From positions 62,001 to 126,000 of the forward strand of contig NZ_JAGGPR010000001.1 of the NCBI RefSeq assembly GCF_018613695.1: DNA of 64,000 nucleotides, written 5' to 3'. The position numbers and the translations under genes were made by a program. The notes under the pieces were generated by a model. The model had not been told where the DNA came from. It saw only the letters and a program-made list of their open reading frames with translations, and did not search any database. Each line of letters starts with the position of its first letter. Position 1 is the first letter of the stretch. Below, one piece after another: positions 1 to 9,781 of this stretch. Source of the DNA: Arthrobacter sp. ISL-95. Its GTDB lineage: Bacteria > Actinomycetota > Actinomycetes > Actinomycetales > Micrococcaceae.

Positions 1-1
1 C

Positions 2-2323
2 CGCCGTCGTGGAGACCAGGATCTTGAACTGACCGGCGGCACGGATGATGATCCGCCCAACACCGTCACCCGTGTGCGCGCCCCCCGCCCCGTGACCGAA
101 ACTGCTCCGTCCAACCGCGTGACGGCCGTCAAGGGCTCCACCAGGCTGGAGGCCAAGAAGCAGCGACGCCGCGAGTCCCGGGAGACCGGACGCCGCCGCC
201 AGGTCATCACCGAGGCCGAGTTCCTTGCCCGGCGCGAGTCGGTGGACCGCCAAATGATTGTCCGTCAGCGCGACGACAGAATTCAGATTGGTGTCCTGGA
301 AGACGGCGTGCTCGCCGAGCACTTCGTGTCCAAGACCCAGCAGGACTCCCTGATCGGCAACGTGTACCTGGGCAAGGTCCAGAATGTGCTGCCTTCCATG
401 GAAGCCGCTTTCGTGGACATCGGACGTGGCCGCAACGCCGTCCTGTACGCCGGTGAAGTCAACTGGGACGCGGTCAACCTCGAAGGCCAGCCGCGCCGGA
501 TCGAGAACGCCCTGAAATCCGGCGACTCCGTCCTGGTCCAGGTCACCAAAGACCCCGTAGGTCATAAGGGCGCCCGCCTCACCAGCCAGATCTCCTTGCC
601 GGGCCGCTACCTGGTGTACGTGCCCGGTGGTTCCATGACCGGCATCTCACGCAAGCTGCCCGACGTCGAACGCAACCGCCTCAAGCGCATCCTGAAGGAT
701 CGCTTGCCCGAAAACGCGGGCGTTATTGTCCGTACTGCCGCTGAGGGTGCGTCGGAGGAAGAACTGACGCACGACATCAACCGTCTGCGCGCACAGTGGG
801 AAGGCATCGAAGGGCAGGCCTCGTCCACCAAGGTCCTGGCTCCTGAACTCCTGTACGGCGAACCCGACCTCACCATCAAGGTGGTTCGCGACGTCTTCAA
901 TGAGGACTTCTCCAAGCTGATCGTCTCCGGTGACGACGCCTGGGACACCATTGAGGCCTACGTGACGTACGTTGCCCCTGACCTGGTGGGCCGCCTTGAA
1001 AAGTGGACCAAGGATCAGGACATCTTTGCTGCCTGGCGCATCGATGAGCAGATCCACAAGGCACTGGAACGGAAGGTCTTCCTGCCCTCCGGTGGTTCCT
1101 TGGTCATCGACCGCACCGAGGCCATGACCGTGGTGGACGTCAACACAGGCAAGTTCACCGGCAGCGGTGGAAACCTCGAAGAAACAGTCACCAAGAACAA
1201 CCTTGAAGCGGCCGAGGAAGTGGTTCGCCAGCTCCGTTTGCGGGATATCGGCGGCATTATTGTCATCGACTTTATCGACATGGTCCTGGAATCCAACCGC
1301 GACCTCGTGCTGCGACGCATGGTGGAGTGCCTTGGCCGTGACCGCACCAAGCACCAGGTGGCCGAGGTGACGTCTCTGGGCTTGGTCCAGATGACACGCA
1401 AGCGCATGGGCACTGGCCTCCTTGAGGTTTTCGGCGAGCAGTGCGAGCACTGTGCCGGCCGTGGCGTCGTGACGCACGACGAACCCGTTGAGCACCGCCG
1501 CGCCAACGTTGTAGCTGCCGAACATCACCGGCCGCACACCGAGGTGCAGCAGCCTGCTGCTGCACGGACCGAACGCAAGCGCCGCCGCGGGAAGGGTGGG
1601 GGACAGGCCATTGCCGAAGCCCCCGCTCAGGTCCATACGCCTGCGTCCGCCCCGGTTGCCCCCGCGACCACGGCTGAACCGCAGGATCCTGCCCGGCAAG
1701 CCAAGGCTGAGGCCACCAGGGCTGCTTTGGCGACCATCGCAGCTGCAGCGCATGCCGCACACCTGCATGACGACGAAGTTCACCGCGCAGAAGAGCAAGC
1801 ACGGGCCGCCGGGCAGCACGAGCCAACCAGCACCGCATCCGGAATTGCGGCCAGCGGTGAAGCAGCAGCGACTGCCCACGAAGCAGCAGTCCAGGAAGCG
1901 AGGTCTACTCCGGTCCTTCGCTTCGGCGGAGAAGAAGTTGCCTTGCCGTTCGTGGAGCACCACGAGGAACCGCAGGCAGCCCAGCCTGCCATGAGCCTGG
2001 ATCTCCTGGCAGAAGCGTTCTCCCACCTGGGCGCTGCTCCGGCATCTGAGGAAGAAGCCGTATCGGTTGCGGCCCCGAGTTCGCCTGCAGAGGAAGATCC
2101 CGAGGCTGCTTCAGTTCCGCGGGGTCGTCGTGGTCGTCGCAACCGCAGTGCCAGCAGGGCCCAGGGCGCGGCCAATGAAACCAGCGTGGAGCACCATGAC
2201 GTGACGGTATCGGCCACCCAAGGCTCAGCCCATGAGGCCAAGGCGCCCGTGGAGCCGGCCAAGAAGGTGTCAGCCGACGAGCCCATCATCCTTGGAGTCG
2301 GGGTTCCGGCCTCGGAGCTCTAA
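2..2323 (+). CDS. rne: Ribonuclease E/G, 5' end outside the window
   Basis: Endoribonuclease of the RNase E/G family, which processes rRNA and tRNA precursors and decays mRNA. The frame is open to the left edge, reading RRRGDQDLELTGG before a GTG at 74, so that GTG is internal and the true start lies upstream. An S1 RNA-binding domain lies around 350-470. The catalytic metal site shows as DVNTGKF (from 1136) and VIDFIDM (1262-1282). The zinc-link pair CEHC lies at about 1442-1453. The 3' third is a low-complexity Ala/Glu/Pro-rich tail ending in an Arg-rich patch (RGRRGRRNRS), as in actinobacterial RNase E. A hairpin terminator follows. Family assignment is certain; only the N-terminus is missing. 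Confidence 0.97.
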   Translation, partial: RRRGDQDLELTGGTDDDPPNTVTRVRAPRPVTETAPSNRVTAVKGSTRLEAKKQRRRESRETGRRRQVITEAEFLARRESVDRQMIVRQRDDRIQIGVLEDGVLAEHFVSKTQQDSLIGNVYLGKVQNVLPSMEAAFVDIGRGRNAVLYAGEVNWDAVNLEGQPRRIENALKSGDSVLVQVTKDPVGHKGARLTSQISLPGRYLVYVPGGSMTGISRKLPDVERNRLKRILKDRLPENAGVIVRTAAEGASEEELTHDINRLRAQWEGIEGQASSTKVLAPELLYGEPDLTIKVVRDVFNEDFSKLIVSGDDAWDTIEAYVTYVAPDLVGRLEKWTKDQDIFAAWRIDEQIHKALERKVFLPSGGSLVIDRTEAMTVVDVNTGKFTGSGGNLEETVTKNNLEAAEEVVRQLRLRDIGGIIVIDFIDMVLESNRDLVLRRMVECLGRDRTKHQVAEVTSLGLVQMTRKRMGTGLLEVFGEQCEHCAGRGVVTHDEPVEHRRANVVAAEHHRPHTEVQQPAAARTERKRRRGKGGGQAIAEAPAQVHTPASAPVAPATTAEPQDPARQAKAEATRAALATIAAAAHAAHLHDDEVHRAEEQARAAGQHEPTSTASGIAASGEAAATAHEAAVQEARSTPVLRFGGEEVALPFVEHHEEPQAAQPAMSLDLLAEAFSHLGAAPASEEEAVSVAAPSSPAEEDPEAASVPRGRRGRRNRSASRAQGAANETSVEHHDVTVSATQGSAHEAKAPVEPAKKVSADEPIILGVGVPASEL

Positions 2324-2369
2324 GCAAGGATAGGCCGCTCTCATCGCGGCCAACAGCGACTGAGAGGGA

Positions 2370-2410
2370 GGGCCCCGCACTACCTGCCATTGGCGGTTAG
2401 TGCGGGGCCC
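2370..2410 (+). terminator. Intrinsic terminator after rne
   Basis: Perfect 13-bp inverted repeat: GGGCCCCGCACTA at 2370-2382 pairs with 2398-2410 around a 15-nt loop, followed by TTT. It lies 46 bases past the rne stop and separates rne from the thiamine gene. Confidence 0.85.
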
Positions 2411-2417
2411 TTTACGT

Positions 2418-2449
2418 CCCCGTCAATCCATGGCCCCGTCAATCCATGG
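2418..2449. repeat. 16-bp perfect tandem duplication
   Basis: CCCCGTCAATCCATGG occurs twice head to tail (2418-2433 and 2434-2449), just after the rne terminator and upstream of the TPP riboswitch. It looks like a replication-slippage duplication; no function is evident. Confidence 0.9.
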
Positions 2450-2530
2450 CGCCGGCAGCGTGCTTGGTCATATCCGGGCTCCGGCGTGGTCCGGTACCCG
2501 CACCACATTGCTTCCCCGCTAGGCTTGGGG

Positions 2531-2610
2531 ACTGACACGGGGTGCCGGGCGTTGGGCCAGGCTGAGATCCAGACCCGTTGAACCTGTCCGGTTAGCACCG
2601 GCGAAGGGAT
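2531..2610 (+). promoter_or_regulatory. TPP (thi-box) riboswitch
   Basis: The conserved TPP aptamer elements appear in order: ACGGGGTGCC (about 2537-2546), GGCTGAGA (2560-2567), ACCCGTTGAACCTG (2573-2586), and CACCGGCGAAGGGA (2596-2609). It ends 7 nt before the ATG of the thiD-tenA gene, so the aptamer's last strand overlaps the ribosome binding region. That arrangement suggests control of translation initiation by thiamine pyrophosphate rather than by a separate terminator, as is usual in high-GC bacteria. Confidence 0.94.
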
Positions 2611-2616
2611 GTCCTC

Positions 2617-4152
2617 ATGACTGCATCAACATACTCATCGGTGTACCCTCTTGGCGTTTCCGACGCTCACACGTTGGCCGACCGAATCCCACGCGTTCTG
2701 AGTATTGCCGGCTCGGACCCATCGGGGGGTGCCGGAATTCAGGCGGACCTGAAAAGCATTGCAGCACTGGGCGGGTACGGCATGGCTGCCATCACGGCTC
2801 TCACTGCGCAGAACACCGTAGGGGTCAGTGCCGTCCACGTCCCGCCCGCGCACTTCCTGCGTCAGCAACTGGAGGCCATAAGCGCTGACATCACCATTGA
2901 TGCCGTGAAGATCGGGATGCTTGGCGACGCTGCCGTCATTGACCAGGTCCGCGGCTGGCTCGAAGCGGTGCGACCCGCCGTCGTGGTCCTCGATCCGGTG
3001 ATGATGGCCACCAGTGGTGACCGTCTGTTGCGGGAGTCCGCCGAGCAGGCCCTGCGTTCACTGCTTCCCCTGGCCCACCTCATCACGCCTAACATCCCGG
3101 AGCTGGCCATGTTGTTGGGTGAACCTGAGGCAGGGGACTGGGCCTCGGCGCTGGACCAAGGAAAGCGTCTAGCCGCAGAGTACGGGAACACGGTCCTGGT
3201 GAAAGGCGGCCACCTGCCGGGCCCGGACTGCCCGGATGCCCTGGTGAACACCACCGGGCTGCTGTCCCGGGACGTGGTGGAGGTGACGGGACCCCGTGTG
3301 GCTACGCTCAACAGCCACGGAACGGGTTGCTCCCTATCGTCCGCCCTGGCCACAGTCCAAGCCCGCACAGGTGACTGGGAAGCTTCGCTGCGGGAGGTAA
3401 AACGGTGGCTGCTGGGGGCATTGACGGCCTCGGAGGACCTCCAAGTGGGCCAAGGGAACGGGCCGGTGAATCACTTCCACCACCTCAGGCGGGTGCCATC
3501 GCCGGGCGCCTTTGCTGCGACATTGTGGAAGGCTGCCGTTCCGGAACTCGAATCAATTTACGGACTTCGGTTTATTCAGCAACTCCAATCCGGCGAACTT
3601 CCGGAACGTGATTTCGCTTACTACCTCGCCCAGGACGCGATCTACCTCAACGGATACTCCAGGGTCTTGGCGCGCGCCGGCGGGCTGGCACCCACCGAAG
3701 AAGAACAACTGTTCTGGGCGAAGGCATCGCAGCAGTGCCTGGAGGTTGAGTCGGAGTTGCACAGGAACTGGCTGAGCACCCGCGACGCGTCCTCAGGAAC
3801 GGGGCCGGTCACCAAGTCCTATGTGGACCACTTACTGGCAACGTCGGCTTCCGGCAGTTACGCCGTGGTCCTTGCGGCCATCCTGCCTTGTTACTGGTTG
3901 TACGCCGAAGTGGGTCAGCAGCTTCATGCTGCCTACGTAGACGCCGGCGCCCCCGCAGATCATGCCTATGCCGAGTGGCTGAAGACGTACGCCGACGAGG
4001 ACTTCGCTGCGGCAACGCGGAAAGCGATCAATCTCACGGATGCTGCGGCGAGGGCGGCTTCTGACATGGAGAGGGCCGCCATGATGGAGGCTTTCACCCA
4101 GTCCTGCCGCTACGAGACGGCATTCTTCGATGCTCCCAGGCTGTTTGCTTGA
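2617..4152 (+). CDS. thiD/tenA: Bifunctional HMP-P kinase / thiaminase II (ThiD-TenA fusion)
   Basis: Fusion of two thiamine enzymes, 511 aa. Residues about 25-285 are ThiD (hydroxymethylpyrimidine and HMP-phosphate kinase): RVLSIAGSDPSGGAGIQADLK at the start, VKGGHLPG and the NSHGTGCSLSSALA anion-hole motif near the end. Residues about 295-508 are TenA (thiaminase II, pyrimidine salvage): AYYLAQDAIYLNGYSR, the catalytic cysteine in LPCYWLYAEVG, and the terminal Glu in CRYETAFFD. Salvaged aminopyrimidine can thus be hydrolysed and phosphorylated by one polypeptide. The gene is monocistronic, directly under the TPP riboswitch. The ATG at 2617 is the first start after the aptamer. No truncation is visible. 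Confidence 0.95.
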   Translation: MTASTYSSVYPLGVSDAHTLADRIPRVLSIAGSDPSGGAGIQADLKSIAALGGYGMAAITALTAQNTVGVSAVHVPPAHFLRQQLEAISADITIDAVKIGMLGDAAVIDQVRGWLEAVRPAVVVLDPVMMATSGDRLLRESAEQALRSLLPLAHLITPNIPELAMLLGEPEAGDWASALDQGKRLAAEYGNTVLVKGGHLPGPDCPDALVNTTGLLSRDVVEVTGPRVATLNSHGTGCSLSSALATVQARTGDWEASLREVKRWLLGALTASEDLQVGQGNGPVNHFHHLRRVPSPGAFAATLWKAAVPELESIYGLRFIQQLQSGELPERDFAYYLAQDAIYLNGYSRVLARAGGLAPTEEEQLFWAKASQQCLEVESELHRNWLSTRDASSGTGPVTKSYVDHLLATSASGSYAVVLAAILPCYWLYAEVGQQLHAAYVDAGAPADHAYAEWLKTYADEDFAAATRKAINLTDAAARAASDMERAAMMEAFTQSCRYETAFFDAPRLFA

Positions 4153-4551
4153 TCCCTCCCGGGCGGCGGCTCAGCCGCTTTCCCTTAGGCTTCGCCAGGG
4201 CAATCGCGGCGACACGTCCGCGCGTCGCCGGCTGAATCGCGTTAATCTCGTCCAAACACTGTAGGCTGTTTGGGCACGGTGCCGGGAGGGTCCGTTACAA
4301 CTGGTGACGCAAGTCACGAGGTAGCCTCCGGACTCGGCCTCATTTGCAGCTGAAGGTCAAACTAGCGTAATCTTGATCTTCGGTGCTTACGCCAACACTT
4401 GGGTTATGCCCCTTGATATTGTTCATGGGATGACTCGCGGACTTCGATCAGAAGTCCACGGCGTTGAGGCACAGCGCGAACCAGGCCTGATTCCAGTTCA
4501 AGGTTCCGCACGCAAATTTTGTAATAAACGTCGAGAGAAGTGAGTACCCAA
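4153..4551 (+). other. Long untranslated region ahead of rplU
   Basis: About 400 bases without a credible gene. A short palindrome GCGGCTCAGCCGC sits just after the thiD-tenA stop (about 4167-4179) and may be a weak terminator. A candidate promoter is TTGCAG (4344-4349), an 18-nt spacer, and TAATCT (4368-4373). That would leave a leader of about 170 nt before rplU. I see no recognised riboswitch in it; an unidentified ribosomal-protein leader is possible. Confidence 0.4.
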
Positions 4552-4860
4552 GTGGTGTACGCGATTGTCCGCGCAGGCGGCCGCCAAGAAAAAGTTTCCG
4601 TTGGAGACTACGTAACGCTGAACCGCGTCCCCGGTGGAGCCGGTAGCACGCTTGAGCTGCCCGCATTGCTCCTGGTTGACGGCGAGAAGGTCACCTCCGC
4701 AGCTGCGGAACTGGCCAACGTCAAGGTCACGGCTGAGATCCTCGAGGACCTCCGTGGTCCGAAGATCGTCATCCAGAAGTTCAAGAACAAGACCGGCTAC
4801 CGGAAGCGTCAGGGTCACCGTCAGGAACTGACCAAGATCAAGATCACCAGCATCGCGTAA
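4552..4860 (+). CDS. rplU: 50S ribosomal protein L21
   Basis: Ribosomal protein bL21, which binds 23S rRNA in the large subunit. The sequence [18 protein letters not shown] at the start and [17 protein letters not shown] at the end are diagnostic. The GTG at 4552 is preferred (102 aa, family-typical) because a GAGAAG Shine-Dalgarno lies 11-12 nt upstream. An in-frame GTG at 4540 would overlap that sequence, and GTG 4555 is a further possibility. rpmA follows after 63 nt, so the two form one unit. Confidence 0.96.
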   Translation: MVYAIVRAGGRQEKVSVGDYVTLNRVPGGAGSTLELPALLLVDGEKVTSAAAELANVKVTAEILEDLRGPKIVIQKFKNKTGYRKRQGHRQELTKIKITSIA

Positions 4861-4923
4861 CTTTACGTTACCCGCTGTTCAGGTTTTTCAGTTTCCCCAG
4901 AAATTTAGAGGCAGGCATTTCAC

Positions 4924-5187
4924 ATGGCACACAAAAAAGGCGCGAGTTCCACTCGCAACGGTCGTGACTCCAACGCTCAGTACCTGGGCGTCAAGCGTTT
5001 CGGTGGTCAGGTAGTTTCCGCTGGCGAGATCATCGTTCGCCAGCGTGGAACCCACTTCCACCCCGGTGCAGGCGTCGGTCGCGGTGGCGACGACACCCTG
5101 TTCGCACTGCAGGCCGGGGCGGTTGAGTTTGGTACTCGCCGCGGCCGTCGCGTAGTGAACATTGTTGCTGCTGCAGCTGCAGAGTAA
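4924..5187 (+). CDS. rpmA: 50S ribosomal protein L27
   Basis: Ribosomal protein bL27, whose N-terminal tail reaches the peptidyl-transferase centre. It has 87 aa and begins [19 protein letters not shown]. The Firmicute-type cleavable N-terminal extension is absent. It is co-transcribed with rplU, and a strong terminator follows 17 nt after the stop, isolating the pair from obgE. Confidence 0.98.
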   Translation: MAHKKGASSTRNGRDSNAQYLGVKRFGGQVVSAGEIIVRQRGTHFHPGAGVGRGGDDTLFALQAGAVEFGTRRGRRVVNIVAAAAAE

Positions 5188-5203
5188 CAACAAGTTCTGA
5201 ACC

Positions 5204-5241
5204 GGTGGAGCGGGCCAAACGGCCCGCTCCACCGTTCTTTT
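5204..5241 (+). terminator. Intrinsic terminator of rplU-rpmA
   Basis: Perfect 13-bp stem: GGTGGAGCGGGCC at 5204-5216 and its complement at 5221-5233. The tetraloop is AAAC and the tail GTTCTTTT follows. Confidence 0.95.
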
Positions 5242-5340
5242 AACCGCATTACAATCGACTAGGGCGCTTAGCGCACTGGTTTTTGCAACAGCGCTGGCAA
5301 CAGCAACAAACGCTGTAAGACAGCAACTGAGGAGATCCAC

Positions 5341-6927
5341 GTGGCGAGCTTTGTAGACCGGGTAGTCCTGCACGTATCCGGCGGAACCGGCGGCCACGGC
5401 TGTGTCTCTGTTAAGCGGGAGAAGTTCAAGCCGCTCGGTGGCCCTGACGGCGGCAACGGCGGCAATGGTGGCGATGTCATCCTTCGGGTTTCCGCCCAGA
5501 CCACAACCTTGCTTGATTACCACCACGCTCCCCACCGCCACGCCACCAACGGTGGCCCCGGCATGGGTGACTGGCGAGGCGGCAAGAACGGTGAAACCCT
5601 GATTCTGCCCGTGCCCGACGGCACCGTGGTCAAGACCAAGGACGGCGAAGTCCTGGCTGACCTCGTTGGCGAGGGCACCGAGTACATTGCAGCCGCCGGT
5701 GGCCAGGGCGGCCTTGGCAACGCATCCCTTTCATCCCAGAAGCGCCGGGCCCCGGGCTTTGCACTGCTGGGCATCGAAGGTGAATCCAGTGACATCGTCC
5801 TGGAACTGAAGTCCATCGCAGATATCGCCCTGGTTGGTTTCCCCTCTGCCGGTAAGTCGAGCCTCATTGCAGCCATGTCCGCTGCCCGGCCCAAGATTGC
5901 CGACTACCCCTTCACTACCCTCATTCCCAACCTTGGCGTGGTGCAGGCAGGCGAGGTCCGGTTCACTATTGCCGATGTTCCCGGCCTGATTGAAGGTGCC
6001 AGCGAAGGCAAGGGCTTGGGCCATAACTTCCTGCGTCACGTGGAGCGTTGTGCCGCCCTGGTGCACGTTCTCGACTGCGGAACCCTTGAATCGGACCGCG
6101 ATCCTCTCTCCGACCTCGCCATCATCGAGGCCGAACTTGAGAAGTACGCAGTAGACATGAGCTACGCCGGCGTTGACGGTGAAGTGGTGCCCCTGAATGA
6201 GCGTCCCAAGCTGGTAGTCCTCAATAAGGTGGATCTTCCCGACGGCAAGGACATGGCCGAGTTCGTCCGCCCGGACCTCGAAGCCCGCGGCTACCGCGTC
6301 TTTGAAGTATCGGCAACAAGCCACGAAGGTTTGCGTCAGCTCGGCTTTGCCATGGCTGAGATTGTCAAGGCAGCACGGGATGCCGTTCAGACTGCCCCGC
6401 CTAAGGTGGCCCCTCCGGTCCTGCGTCCGCGCGCCGTCAACGAGTCCGGCTTCAAGATCCGCCGCGAGGAGAAGAACCTCGAGCCGCTGTTCCGCGTCTT
6501 GGGCGAGAAGCCCGTGCGCTGGGTCAAGCAGACTGACTTTACCAACGAGGAAGCCATTGGCTATCTTGCAGATCGCCTTGCCAAGCTTGGTGTTGAAACC
6601 GAGCTCTTCAAGGTTGGCGCAAAGCCCGGCGATACCGTGGTCATTGGTGAAGACGACGGCGTGGTGTTCGATTGGGAGCCCACCATGATGGCCGGTGCAG
6701 AACTCCTGGCAACGCCCCGCGGTACCGATATTCGCGTTGCGGACATCGGCGACCGTCCCACGCGTTCACAGAAGCGTGATGAGCAGACCGAGCGCCGCGA
6801 AGCCAAGGCTGCTGCGAGGGCCGAACTTGAAGCTGAGCGCAAGGCAGGTATTTGGACTGAGTCTGTCAGTGGTCGCCGTGCCCAGGCAGTGAAGGAAAGC
6901 CACCTGGATTCCGGTGATGACGACTAG
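5341..6927 (+). CDS. obgE: Obg family GTPase (CgtA), ribosome assembly
   Basis: Essential GTPase linked to 50S assembly and the stringent response, 528 aa. Residues 1-158 form the glycine-rich Obg fold ([18 protein letters not shown]). The G domain carries G1 GFPSAGKSS (about residue 166), G3 DVPGLIEGA and G4 NKVD. Residues about 370-440 form the C-terminal OCT domain, followed by a charged tail rich in Arg/Glu/Ala. The start is GTG 5341, preceded by GAGGAGATCC. Its 3' end overlaps the start of proB, so translation is coupled. The extended tail is usual in actinobacterial Obg. Confidence 0.97.
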   Translation: MASFVDRVVLHVSGGTGGHGCVSVKREKFKPLGGPDGGNGGNGGDVILRVSAQTTTLLDYHHAPHRHATNGGPGMGDWRGGKNGETLILPVPDGTVVKTKDGEVLADLVGEGTEYIAAAGGQGGLGNASLSSQKRRAPGFALLGIEGESSDIVLELKSIADIALVGFPSAGKSSLIAAMSAARPKIADYPFTTLIPNLGVVQAGEVRFTIADVPGLIEGASEGKGLGHNFLRHVERCAALVHVLDCGTLESDRDPLSDLAIIEAELEKYAVDMSYAGVDGEVVPLNERPKLVVLNKVDLPDGKDMAEFVRPDLEARGYRVFEVSATSHEGLRQLGFAMAEIVKAARDAVQTAPPKVAPPVLRPRAVNESGFKIRREEKNLEPLFRVLGEKPVRWVKQTDFTNEEAIGYLADRLAKLGVETELFKVGAKPGDTVVIGEDDGVVFDWEPTMMAGAELLATPRGTDIRVADIGDRPTRSQKRDEQTERREAKAAARAELEAERKAGIWTESVSGRRAQAVKESHLDSGDDD

Positions 6928-8098
6928 GACCGTCGACGCTCCGGACATGGCTGAGGGCCTTGAACGCCAGGCCCTTGCCACCGCCAAACGGATTGTTGTC
7001 AAAGTGGGGTCATCCTCGCTGACCAGCATCAAGGGCGGCATCTCCGAAAAGTCCCTCACGGGGCTGGTCAATGCCCTGGCCGAAAAGCGCAATGCGGGTA
7101 CTGAGATTATCCTGGTGTCTTCGGGTGCCATCGCTGCCGGTCTTGCGCCTTTGGGCCTGGCCAAGAGGCCCAAGGACCTGGCCACCCAGCAGGCTGCCGC
7201 CAGCGTTGGGCAGGGGCTTCTGATGGCACGGTATACACAAGCCTTCAGCGCGCACGGCGTAACAGTCAGCCAGGTCCTGCTGACCGCCGATGACCTCATG
7301 CGCCGGACGCAACACACCAATGCTTTCCGCGCCTTGGACCGGTTGCTGAACCTCGGTGTGGTGCCGGTAGTTAATGAGAATGACACCGTGGCCACTCATG
7401 AGATCCGCTTCGGCGACAACGATCGCCTGGCTGCCTTGGTGGCACACTTGGTCCGCGCCGATGCGCTGGTGCTGCTGTCCGACGTCGACGCCCTCTATGA
7501 CGGCCCGCCGTCCCAGGGCGCGCAACGCATTCCGTTGGTCCGTGGTCCGCAGGACCTCGAGGACGTGACCATTGGCAAGGCAGGCAAGGCGGGCGTTGGA
7601 ACCGGGGGCATGATGACCAAGGTGGAGGCAGCGTCCATTGCTGCCGGCTCGGGTATCCACGCACTGGTGACGTCAACGGCCAATGCTGCGGCGGCCTTGG
7701 CGGGCGAGGACGTGGGAACCTGGTTCGCCGTGAACGGCAACCGCAAGCCCGTCCGCCTTCTCTGGTTGGCGCACCTGGCGACGGTTCAGGGCCGGCTGAT
7801 GCTCGACGACGGCGCGGTGAAAGCTGTGCGGGACCGGCACAGATCACTGCTTCCCGCAGGCATTTCAGACATCAGTGGTGACTTCGAAGCCGGGGACCCT
7901 GTAGAGATGGTCGCCCATGACGGGACGGTCTTGGCACGCGGCCTGGTGAACTACTCTTCGGAAGAACTCCCGCGCATGCTGGGCCGTACCACCCAGGAGC
8001 TGGGTCAGGCCATGGGCCGTGGCTATGACCGCGAAGTTGTTCATGTTGACGATCTGGTGCTCCTGAGGGCCTCACGCTCATCTAAACTTGGAGCATGA
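6917..8098 (+). CDS. proB: Glutamate 5-kinase
   Basis: First step of proline synthesis: it phosphorylates glutamate to gamma-glutamyl phosphate. The amino-acid kinase domain begins at [13 protein letters not shown] and contains [23 protein letters not shown] and [14 protein letters not shown]-terminal PUA domain covers about the last 110 residues ([13 protein letters not shown] onward). The start is ambiguous: GTG 6914 and ATG 6917 overlap the end of obgE, while ATG 6947 ([15 protein letters not shown]) would also leave a complete enzyme. The stop overlaps proA by 4 bp (ATGA). Confidence 0.96.
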   Translation: MTTRTVDAPDMAEGLERQALATAKRIVVKVGSSSLTSIKGGISEKSLTGLVNALAEKRNAGTEIILVSSGAIAAGLAPLGLAKRPKDLATQQAAASVGQGLLMARYTQAFSAHGVTVSQVLLTADDLMRRTQHTNAFRALDRLLNLGVVPVVNENDTVATHEIRFGDNDRLAALVAHLVRADALVLLSDVDALYDGPPSQGAQRIPLVRGPQDLEDVTIGKAGKAGVGTGGMMTKVEAASIAAGSGIHALVTSTANAAAALAGEDVGTWFAVNGNRKPVRLLWLAHLATVQGRLMLDDGAVKAVRDRHRSLLPAGISDISGDFEAGDPVEMVAHDGTVLARGLVNYSSEELPRMLGRTTQELGQAMGRGYDREVVHVDDLVLLRASRSSKLGA

Positions 8099-9459
8099 CT
8101 GACGCGCTGACCCCTGACGCCCCTGCGATCTCCGACGTTTCCGGTACGCCCGGCGTGACGCCGGAGAACCCTGCGGCAGGCGGAGTGCCGTTGTCACCGG
8201 AAGATGTCCAAACTGCCGTCCATGCCATCGCGGACCGCTCCCGTAAGGCCGCCCGACGCATGGGACAGGCAAACCGGGCATGGAAGGACCGTGCGCTGCG
8301 TGCCATCGGAACTGCCTTGGTGGAGAACCGGAAGCACGTACTGGAGGCCAACTCCAAGGACGTGGCCGTGGGTCGCGCCAACGGCACTTCTGCCGCACTC
8401 CTGGACCGTCTGACCCTAACCCCGGCCCGTATTGACGGCTTGGTGGCTGCCTTGGAGAACCTGGCAGGTTTGCCCGATCCTGTGGGCAATGTGGTTCGTG
8501 GCCAGACGCTTCCCAATGGACTGCGCTTGCGCCAGGTGAATGTCCCCATGGGTGTTGTGGCAGCCATTTATGAGGCCCGGCCGAACGTCACGGTGGACAT
8601 CGCCGGCCTGGCACTGAAGAGCGGAAATGCAGTGATCCTTCGTGGAGGTTCGGCCGCGGCCAACACCAACGAGGCACTGGTTCGGATCCTTCGCGAAGCG
8701 CTGGATTCCGTCGGCCTGCCTGCCGACGCTGTGCAGACCGTGGACCAGTATGGCCGCGAAGGGGCCAACGTGCTGATGCGCGCGCGTGGCCATGTGGACG
8801 TCCTCATTCCCCGCGGTGGGCGCGAGCTCATCCAGACTGTGGTGACCAACTCGGCCGTGCCCGTCATTGAAACCGGCGAAGGCAATGTCCATATCTTCAT
8901 CGACGAATCCGCGAACGAAGAAATGGCCGTGGAGATTCTCCTCAATGCAAAGACGCAGCGTCCCAGCGTTTGCAACACCGTGGAGACCCTGCTGGTGCAC
9001 TCCGGTACCACGGTGCTGCCTGCCGTTGCCAAAGCACTGCGTTCCGCCGGAGTCACGCTCCACGTGGACGAGCGGATCGCTGCGGCCTTGGGCAAGGACA
9101 TTGAGACAGTTCCCGCTGATGACGAGGACTGGGCCACCGAATATATGGACCTCGACCTCGCCATTGCCATGGTGGACAGCCTGGATGAGGCAGTCAACCA
9201 CATCCGCACCTGGACCACTGGCCACACGGAAGCGATCCTCACGAACAACCTGGCCAATGCTGAGAAGTTCATTGCCAACGTTGATTCTGCAGCTGTGATC
9301 GTCAATGCCTCCACCCGGTTCACTGACGGCGGCGAGTTGGGGCTAGGAGCCGAAGTGGGTATATCCACCCAAAAGTTGCACGCCCGCGGTCCCATGGGCC
9401 TCACCGAGCTGACCACCACCAAGTGGATCGTCCAGGGTGAGGGCCAGATCCGCGCCTAG
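8095..9459 (+). CDS. proA: Gamma-glutamyl phosphate reductase
   Basis: Second step of proline synthesis: NADPH reduction of gamma-glutamyl phosphate to glutamate semialdehyde. It is an aldehyde-dehydrogenase-fold protein of 454 aa. Family motifs visible are NVPMGVVAAIYEARPNVT, the catalytic Cys in RPSVCNTVETLL (about residue 293) and FTDGGELGLGAEVGIST near the C-terminus. An N-terminal extension of about 40 residues (Asp/Pro/Ala-rich) precedes the conserved part. It overlaps proB by 4 bp and forms the obgE-proB-proA unit. Confidence 0.97.
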   Translation: MTDALTPDAPAISDVSGTPGVTPENPAAGGVPLSPEDVQTAVHAIADRSRKAARRMGQANRAWKDRALRAIGTALVENRKHVLEANSKDVAVGRANGTSAALLDRLTLTPARIDGLVAALENLAGLPDPVGNVVRGQTLPNGLRLRQVNVPMGVVAAIYEARPNVTVDIAGLALKSGNAVILRGGSAAANTNEALVRILREALDSVGLPADAVQTVDQYGREGANVLMRARGHVDVLIPRGGRELIQTVVTNSAVPVIETGEGNVHIFIDESANEEMAVEILLNAKTQRPSVCNTVETLLVHSGTTVLPAVAKALRSAGVTLHVDERIAAALGKDIETVPADDEDWATEYMDLDLAIAMVDSLDEAVNHIRTWTTGHTEAILTNNLANAEKFIANVDSAAVIVNASTRFTDGGELGLGAEVGISTQKLHARGPMGLTELTTTKWIVQGEGQIRA

Positions 9460-9489
9460 CAACGCGGTAACATAGAACAGAAGTCCGGA

Positions 9490-9509
9490 ACGGCGGGGAG
9501 TCCCGCCGT
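9490..9509 (+). terminator. Stem-loop after proA, possible weak terminator
   Basis: Perfect 8-bp stem ACGGCGGG (9490-9497) / CCCGCCGT (9502-9509) with loop GAGT, but no T-run follows. It could attenuate read-through into the small gene at 9542 or mark an mRNA 3' end. Confidence 0.4.
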
Positions 9510-9541
9510 CGAAAATCCTTGAGAACCAACTAGGGGAGAAG

Positions 9542-9781
9542 ATGCTGTTTCAGCAGATCGCCACGTCCATTGCCGCCCAAACTGAAGGCGGCCACGAGGA
9601 ACTCGCTCCGCTGTGGGCCGAGCCGTGGGTCTTCGGCGTATCGATGTTTGCCCTGATGCTGGTTCTCTTGTTCGTCACCCTTTCCTACACCAACCTTGGC
9701 AACCGCCATGAGGCTGTGGAAGAGCACGCTGATCCGCACCGCCAGCACCCGAACAAGCACACCCACGGCCAAGGCCACTAA
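9542..9781 (+). CDS. Small single-pass membrane protein with His-rich tail
   Basis: A 79-residue protein that I do not recognise as a named family. ATG 9542 follows a good ribosome site (GGGGAGA at about 9533). One transmembrane helix (about residues 31-50, [19 protein letters not shown]) separates an acidic N-terminus from a C-terminal tail that holds seven histidines in its last 26 residues ([16 protein letters not shown]). The tail could bind a metal ion, but that is only a guess from composition. It sits between proA and nadD and its 3' end overlaps the most likely nadD start region in another frame. Confidence 0.8.
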   Translation: MLFQQIATSIAAQTEGGHEELAPLWAEPWVFGVSMFALMLVLLFVTLSYTNLGNRHEAVEEHADPHRQHPNKHTHGQGH

